From: Ruminococcus sp.
Lineage (GTDB): Bacteria > Bacillota > Clostridia > Oscillospirales > Ruminococcaceae
Assembly: GCA_017460665.1 (NCBI GenBank)
Contig: JAFUAO010000059.1
Span: 1 to 64,000, forward strand
Direction: 5' to 3'
DNA: 64,000 nucleotides
Positions 60,378 through 64,000 of this stretch are shown here, piece by piece. Position 1 is the stretch's first letter. Each line of letters starts with the position of its first letter. Below the pieces are notes generated by a model. The model was not told the origin of the DNA. It saw only the letters and a list, made by a program, of their open reading frames with translations, and made no database searches. Position numbers and translations under genes: made by a program.

Positions 60378-60851
60378 TCAATATGCCCCTGTTAACTCAC
60401 GGATCTTGTCTATGAAGGGGATCTTTATGCCGAATATGATGATGTACAGCAGAACTGCTGCGACGGCGATACAGACCGGGATCATGGTCAGATAGCCCTT
60501 CCGCTGCTTTTTGATCTCCTCCTTGGGGATAAAGACAGCGTTATTATCAGGATCAGCGACGATGTCGATCTCCTGATCTGCGGAGAACTGCTCCTTGACG
60601 TCGTTCACGGTGTAGTTTATCAGCTCATCGCTCTCGCCCTGAACGCTGCTGCCGTCGATGATGTAGGTCATTTGCAGCCTTGGCTCGTTGTTCTTCATGA
60701 CGAAGGTCGGATCGGTGAGCCTTCCCTTTGTTCGCAGGCCCTTCCTGCTGTATCGCCCCAGCCTGAACAGACACCTGATGCTGTGGAAAACATAGTATAC
60801 TGCTCCAAGTATCAGGAGTATCATCGGTAGTGAGATGAACGTTATCCTCAT
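60378..60851 (-). CDS. DUF3592-type membrane protein
   Basis: A 157-residue protein with an N-terminal membrane helix (residues 5-25), a soluble middle with the DUF3592-like pattern (RLTDPTFVMKNNEPRLQMTYIIDG, QEIDIVADPDNNAVFIP), and a second helix near 122-145. Function unknown. A GGAGG site lies 10 bases before the ATG. It sits inside the polyamine gene series, next to a decayed gene of the same type. Confidence 0.72.
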   Translation of the reverse strand: MRITFISLPMILLILGAVYYVFHSIRCLFRLGRYSRKGLRTKGRLTDPTFVMKNNEPRLQMTYIIDGSSVQGESDELINYTVNDVKEQFSADQEIDIVADPDNNAVFIPKEEIKKQRKGYLTMIPVCIAVAAVLLYIIIFGIKIPFIDKIRELTGAY

Positions 60852-60869
60852 TTTGTTTTTCCTCCAAAT

Positions 60870-61261
60870 TTACGGGCCCTCCGGCAGGTCGTCCTCGTCA
60901 TAGGCGCCGCTGCGGAGATCGATCAGAGCGACGATCAGCGGATAAACGACGCCGAAAGCAATGAACAGCCAGCCGACTCATCCGAATATGATCGTGAAGA
61001 CAGCATTTGCCCTGTCGTCCGCTACATAAAAGACCGTCGGATCCTCAGGCGAGATCATGATCTCCTTGTTCTGGCCCACCTTGTAGGCCGGCTGCCGATA
61101 CCGCAGCGCTCCTCTTAAGTTTTTACATCGCACTGTGCGAACTATTCCTGTTCCTTGTCATTGGCCCGGCCGGTGAAGAACACCAGCGCTGCGCCGAGGA
61201 CGATGAAAACAAGTCAGATCAGTGCGGTGCAGCCGGGCTTTACCTCTGTATACAGCTTCAT
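60870..61261 (-). pseudogene. Decayed DUF3592-type membrane protein gene
   Basis: No intact frame covers this 400-base stretch, but two pieces of one membrane-protein type can be read. The first starts with an ATG overlapping the speB stop as ATGA and gives MKLYTEVKPGCTALI, a TGA at 61214-61216, then LVFIVLGAALVFF and a TAG at 61142-61144. The second, in another frame, gives VGQNKEIMISPEDPTVFYV, then a helix broken by TGA at 60978-60980 just before VGWLFIAFGVVYPL, and ends DEDDLPEGP. Both TGA codons fall where Trp would fit. The middle of the protein is missing. Confidence 0.65.
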
Positions 61262-62109
61262 GACAGAGCCAGCAGCATCTCTCTGATGATCTTGCAGGCG
61301 ACCGCTGTTGAGGTCCCGCTCTGGTCGTAAACAGGGGAGAGCTCGTTGACGTCGCAGCCCACAATATCCAGGCTGCTGCAAACTAGGGTCAGTGCCCTTC
61401 TCAGCTCATCGAAGGAAACGCCTCCTGCCTCGGGAGTGCCTGTTCCGGGGAAGACCGAAGGATCCAGCACGTCCAGATCCACCGTGAGATAGACCTTTTT
61501 CCCTCTGAGCCGTTCAACGCACTGCTCCAGTCCGTCGAAGGTGAACTTGTGCATCTCAGTGTGCTCCTTGGCGAAGAGGAACTCGTCACGGTCGCCGCTG
61601 CGGATCCCGAACTGGAAGATATGTCCGTCGCCGACGTGCTCATAGCACCGCCTGAGAACGCAGGCATGGCTGAGTTGTTGGCCCAGATATTCGTCTCTCA
61701 GGTCAGCGTGAGCATCGAAGTGAACGATGTACAGGTCGTCATACTGGTCCTTTACAGCCATAACGGATCCCAGGGTCACAAGGTGCTCGCCGCCGATCAT
61801 AAAGGGCAGCTTCCCGTCGCTGAGGATCCTGTCCGAGCGCATGGCGATGTCCGCCAAGGCCCTTGTGGGGCTGCCGAAGGGGAGCTCCAGATCTCCGCTG
61901 TCGAAGTAGGAGAAGTCCAGCATATCCTTGTCCTGATAGGGGCTGTAGGTCTCTATGCCGAAGCTCTCGTTCCTGATAGCGGAGGGAGCAAATCTCGTCC
62001 CCGGCCGGAAGCTGGTGGTCCCGTCGAAGCCGGCACCGAAGAGCACTATCTCTGCGTCTTCGTATTCGCTGTCACAGGCGATAAAGGTGGAAATATTCTT
62101 ATTCAACAT
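61258..62109 (-). CDS. speB: Agmatinase / ureohydrolase
   Basis: Hydrolyses agmatine to putrescine and urea. The 283 residues have the binuclear manganese motifs in order: GGEHLVTLGS, HFDAHADLRDEY, SHACVLRR, VDLDVLDPSVFPGTGTPEAGG. It overlaps speE by 11 bases. Because a spermidine-synthase-type gene precedes it, hydrolysis of aminopropylagmatine is an alternative reaction that sequence alone cannot exclude. Confidence 0.93.
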   Translation of the reverse strand: MLNKNISTFIACDSEYEDAEIVLFGAGFDGTTSFRPGTRFAPSAIRNESFGIETYSPYQDKDMLDFSYFDSGDLELPFGSPTRALADIAMRSDRILSDGKLPFMIGGEHLVTLGSVMAVKDQYDDLYIVHFDAHADLRDEYLGQQLSHACVLRRCYEHVGDGHIFQFGIRSGDRDEFLFAKEHTEMHKFTFDGLEQCVERLRGKKVYLTVDLDVLDPSVFPGTGTPEAGGVSFDELRRALTLVCSSLDIVGCDVNELSPVYDQSGTSTAVACKIIREMLLALS

Positions 62110-62950
62110 CTCTCAGCATCTCCTCAACGTAGTTTGGAAGGGCGAAGGCACCGCAGTGGAGCTGGGTGTTGTAGTATCTTGTCTCAAGGCCCAGCAGGCT
62201 CCATTTTGTGCCGTTGAAGTCCCTTACCGGGTGGTATTTTTTCGATGCGAAGCCGAAGAGCCAGTGTCCGGAGGGGTATGTGGGGATATGGGCCTGATAT
62301 ACCCGGCTTATGGGGAAGCTCTCCACGATCCTCTTATGGGAGCGCTGCATAGCGGCGGCGTCCTCGTCGTAGAAGGGGCTCTCGTGCTGGTTGACCATGA
62401 TCCCGTCCTCCTTGAGCGCCTTGAAGCAGCTCCCGTAGAACTCCTTTGTGAACAGTCCCTCTCCGGGGCCGAATGGATCGGTGGAGTCGACGATGATCAC
62501 GTCGTACTTGTTCTCGCACCGGCGAATGAACTTCACTCCGTCCTCGTAGTAGATGTGGACCCTCTCGTCGTCCAGCCGGCAGGCGGTAGTCGGCAGGTAT
62601 TCCTTGCTGACCTCCACAACCAGCTCGTCGATCTCCACCAGGTCTATGCTCTCCACCGAGCGGTATCTTGTGAGCTCCCTGACCACTCCGCCGTCGCCGG
62701 CGCCGATCACCAGTATGTTCTTGGGGTCCGGGTGGACGGCCATGGGGACGTGGGTGATCATCTCGTGGTAGATGAACTCGTCCTTCTCGGTGAGCATCAT
62801 GTAGCCGTCCAGCGTCAGGAACCTTCCGAATTCCTTCGATGCGAACACGTCGATCCTCTGGAACTCGCTGCTGCCGCTGTAGAGCTGTCTGTCCACCTTT
62901 ATCGAAAACTTAACGTTGGGAGTATGCCTCTCCGTGAACCATAATTCCAT
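62099..62950 (-). CDS. speE: Spermidine synthase-type aminopropyltransferase
   Basis: Transfers an aminopropyl group from decarboxylated S-adenosylmethionine to a polyamine. The 283 residues from the ATG at 62950 (GGAGGAAAAT site) begin MELWFTERHTPNVKFSIKV and contain the catalytic GGGDGG-type loop as IGAGDGGVVRELTRY, the acidic DSTDPFGPGEGLFTKEFY and YVEEMLRDVE. GAGDGG replaces the usual GGGDGG. No AdoMet decarboxylase (speD) gene is in the window, so the donor must come from elsewhere. It lies 14 bases after the arginine decarboxylase gene. Confidence 0.92.
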   Translation of the reverse strand: MELWFTERHTPNVKFSIKVDRQLYSGSSEFQRIDVFASKEFGRFLTLDGYMMLTEKDEFIYHEMITHVPMAVHPDPKNILVIGAGDGGVVRELTRYRSVESIDLVEIDELVVEVSKEYLPTTACRLDDERVHIYYEDGVKFIRRCENKYDVIIVDSTDPFGPGEGLFTKEFYGSCFKALKEDGIMVNQHESPFYDEDAAAMQRSHKRIVESFPISRVYQAHIPTYPSGHWLFGFASKKYHPVRDFNGTKWSLLGLETRYYNTQLHCGAFALPNYVEEMLRDVE

Positions 62951-62964
62951 ATTTTCCTCCTGTC

Positions 62965-64000
62965 TCAGTTCAGCTTCATGACGTTCAGCCGCTCTATGTC
63001 TAGGTCCTCCGTGCCGGTCATCTGGCAGCCCTTTTCCTTGGCGTAGCGGATATACTGTATGATCTGGGGAGTTATCAGCTCGCCGGGGGAAAGGATCGGT
63101 ATCCCGGGAGGATAGCACATCACCGATTCAGTGCAGACCCTTCCCACGCTCTCCTCTAAGGGGAGAGACTCCTTCTCGGCGTAAAAGGCCTTTCTGGGAG
63201 TTTCCGCCACGACGGGGTCGATGTACTCCTGAGTGAGGAGCTGAGCTCCCTCACGACCGAAGCGGCGCTTGATCTCAGCCAGAGCACTGATCAGCCGCTC
63301 GATGTCACGCTTCCTGTCTCCCACCGAGATATAGGCGAGGATATTGCCGATGTCGCCGAACTCGATCTGTATATCGTACTCGTCCCTGAGCAGGTCATAG
63401 ACCTCTATCCCGGCAAGTCCCACCGGCAGGGTGAACACCGACAGCTTCGACACATCGAAATCGAAGATGCTGTCGCCGTTTATGAGCTCTCTGGAGTAGG
63501 CGTAATAGCCGCCGATCTCGTTGATCTCGCTGCGGGCGTACTCTGCCATCTCCACGGCCTCTGCGAAGATCTCACGTCCGCTGAGGGCCAGCCTTTTCCT
63601 GGAGATATCCAGACTTGACAGCAGCAGATACGAGGCGCTGGTGGTCTGGGTAAGGTTCACGATCTGTCTCATGTGGTCGGAGTTGACGTTTTTTCCCATA
63701 AGCAGGAACGAGCTCTGGGTGAGGCTCCCTCCGGATTTGTGCATACTCACGCTTGCACAGTCCGCTCCGGCAGCCATAGCCGTAACGGGGAAGCTCTCAC
63801 CGAAGTAGAAGTGGGTGCCGTGAGCCTCGTCCACCAGCACCAGCATACCGTGAGCGTGGGCCAGCTCGGTGATCCTTTTAAGGTCTGAGCAGATCCCGTA
63901 GTATGTGGGGTTGTTGACCATTATCGCCTTAGCATCGGGAGCCTCTTTGATCGCCTGCTCCACCTGAGCGACGCTCATGCCCAGAGCGATGCCCAGCCTG
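62965..64000 (-). CDS. speA: Arginine decarboxylase (Orn/Lys/Arg decarboxylase family), 5' end outside window
   Basis: At least 345 residues read to the window edge with the frame open, so the N-terminus is missing. It is a fold-type I PLP decarboxylase: LVDEAHGTHFYFGE holds the PLP-nitrogen aspartate and SVSMHKSGGSLTQSS holds the PLP lysine, followed by the family C-terminal domain with MCYPPGIPILSPGE. Arginine is the likely substrate because speB follows; ornithine or lysine remain possible. It heads the polyamine gene series visible here. Confidence 0.9.
   Translation of the reverse strand, partial: RLGIALGMSVAQVEQAIKEAPDAKAIMVNNPTYYGICSDLKRITELAHAHGMLVLVDEAHGTHFYFGESFPVTAMAAGADCASVSMHKSGGSLTQSSFLLMGKNVNSDHMRQIVNLTQTTSASYLLLSSLDISRKRLALSGREIFAEAVEMAEYARSEINEIGGYYAYSRELINGDSIFDFDVSKLSVFTLPVGLAGIEVYDLLRDEYDIQIEFGDIGNILAYISVGDRKRDIERLISALAEIKRRFGREGAQLLTQEYIDPVVAETPRKAFYAEKESLPLEESVGRVCTESVMCYPPGIPILSPGELITPQIIQYIRYAKEKGCQMTGTEDLDIERLNVMKLN

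Noticed and set aside
60870..61261. Selenocysteine or reassigned UGA reading of the DUF3592 fragments.
   Set aside because: The two pieces are in different frames, a TAG intervenes and the central part is missing, so decay explains the data more simply.

Overview
The window looks like the chromosome of a Gram-positive gut anaerobe close to Ruminococcus (Oscillospiraceae, Clostridia). Support: two type I dockerin proteins, a complete Rnf complex, reverse rubrerythrin, a Trp T-box leader, a Spo0A-type DNA-binding domain, the carboxynorspermidine route to spermidine, strong AGGAGG-type ribosome sites and fairly GC-rich codon use. No tRNA, rRNA, CRISPR array, insertion sequence or prophage was recognised.

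Layout. 0.1-2.8 kb: a Gfo/Idh/MocA oxidoreductase and enolase (eno) behind a long folded leader. 2.8-10.4 kb (minus): a full tryptophan operon trpE-G-(methyltransferase-like gene)-D-C-F-B-A under a Trp T-box. 10.4-17.9 kb: a membrane protein, then a glycolytic operon pgk-tpiA-gpmI interleaved with three unknown membrane-protein genes, then a NodB-type deacetylase. 18.0-23.3 kb: a flavin/redox envelope module (Tp47-like surface protein, ferric-reductase-like FMN-binding protein, ApbE flavin transferase, NusG-II protein, Gx transporter). 23.3-29.1 kb (minus): small membrane protein, LRR/transglutaminase-like/dockerin protein, SGNH lipoprotein and a Crp/Fnr regulator. 29.1-35.1 kb: small NrdD-like protein, reverse rubrerythrin and rnfCDGEAB. 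35.1-38.9 kb: a 17-residue microprotein gene, a metallophosphoesterase, a catalytically degenerate S11 peptidase homologue and glyA. 39.0-44.4 kb (minus): aroB-aroA-aroC, DUF4364, two small genes and a dockerin protein, behind a leader with an intrinsic terminator. 44.4-46.4 kb: alanine/Na+ symporter and a lone Spo0A C-terminal domain. 46.4-54.8 kb: a giant (about 2767 aa) surface adhesin. 54.9-64 kb: voltage-gated-type K+ channel, amidohydrolase, nspC, a GGDEF cyclase, carboxynorspermidine dehydrogenase, DUF3592 gene and pseudogene, speB, speE and a truncated arginine decarboxylase.

How it fits together: aroB/A/C make chorismate for the trp operon. The glycolytic genes cover triose phosphate to phosphoenolpyruvate (gap is not in the window). 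Rnf turns reduced ferredoxin into ion gradient and NADH; its RnfG and RnfD flavin sites and the FMN-binding reductase would all be flavinylated by the ApbE encoded here. The polyamine genes convert arginine via agmatine and putrescine to spermidine.

The least explained items are the stand-alone microprotein gene at 35.1 kb, the aroB leader RNA, the S11 homologue that has lost all three catalytic motifs, the methyltransferase inside trp, and the AT-rich DUF285 block inside the giant adhesin. Calls rest on reading sequence and remembered family motifs; no searches were run.
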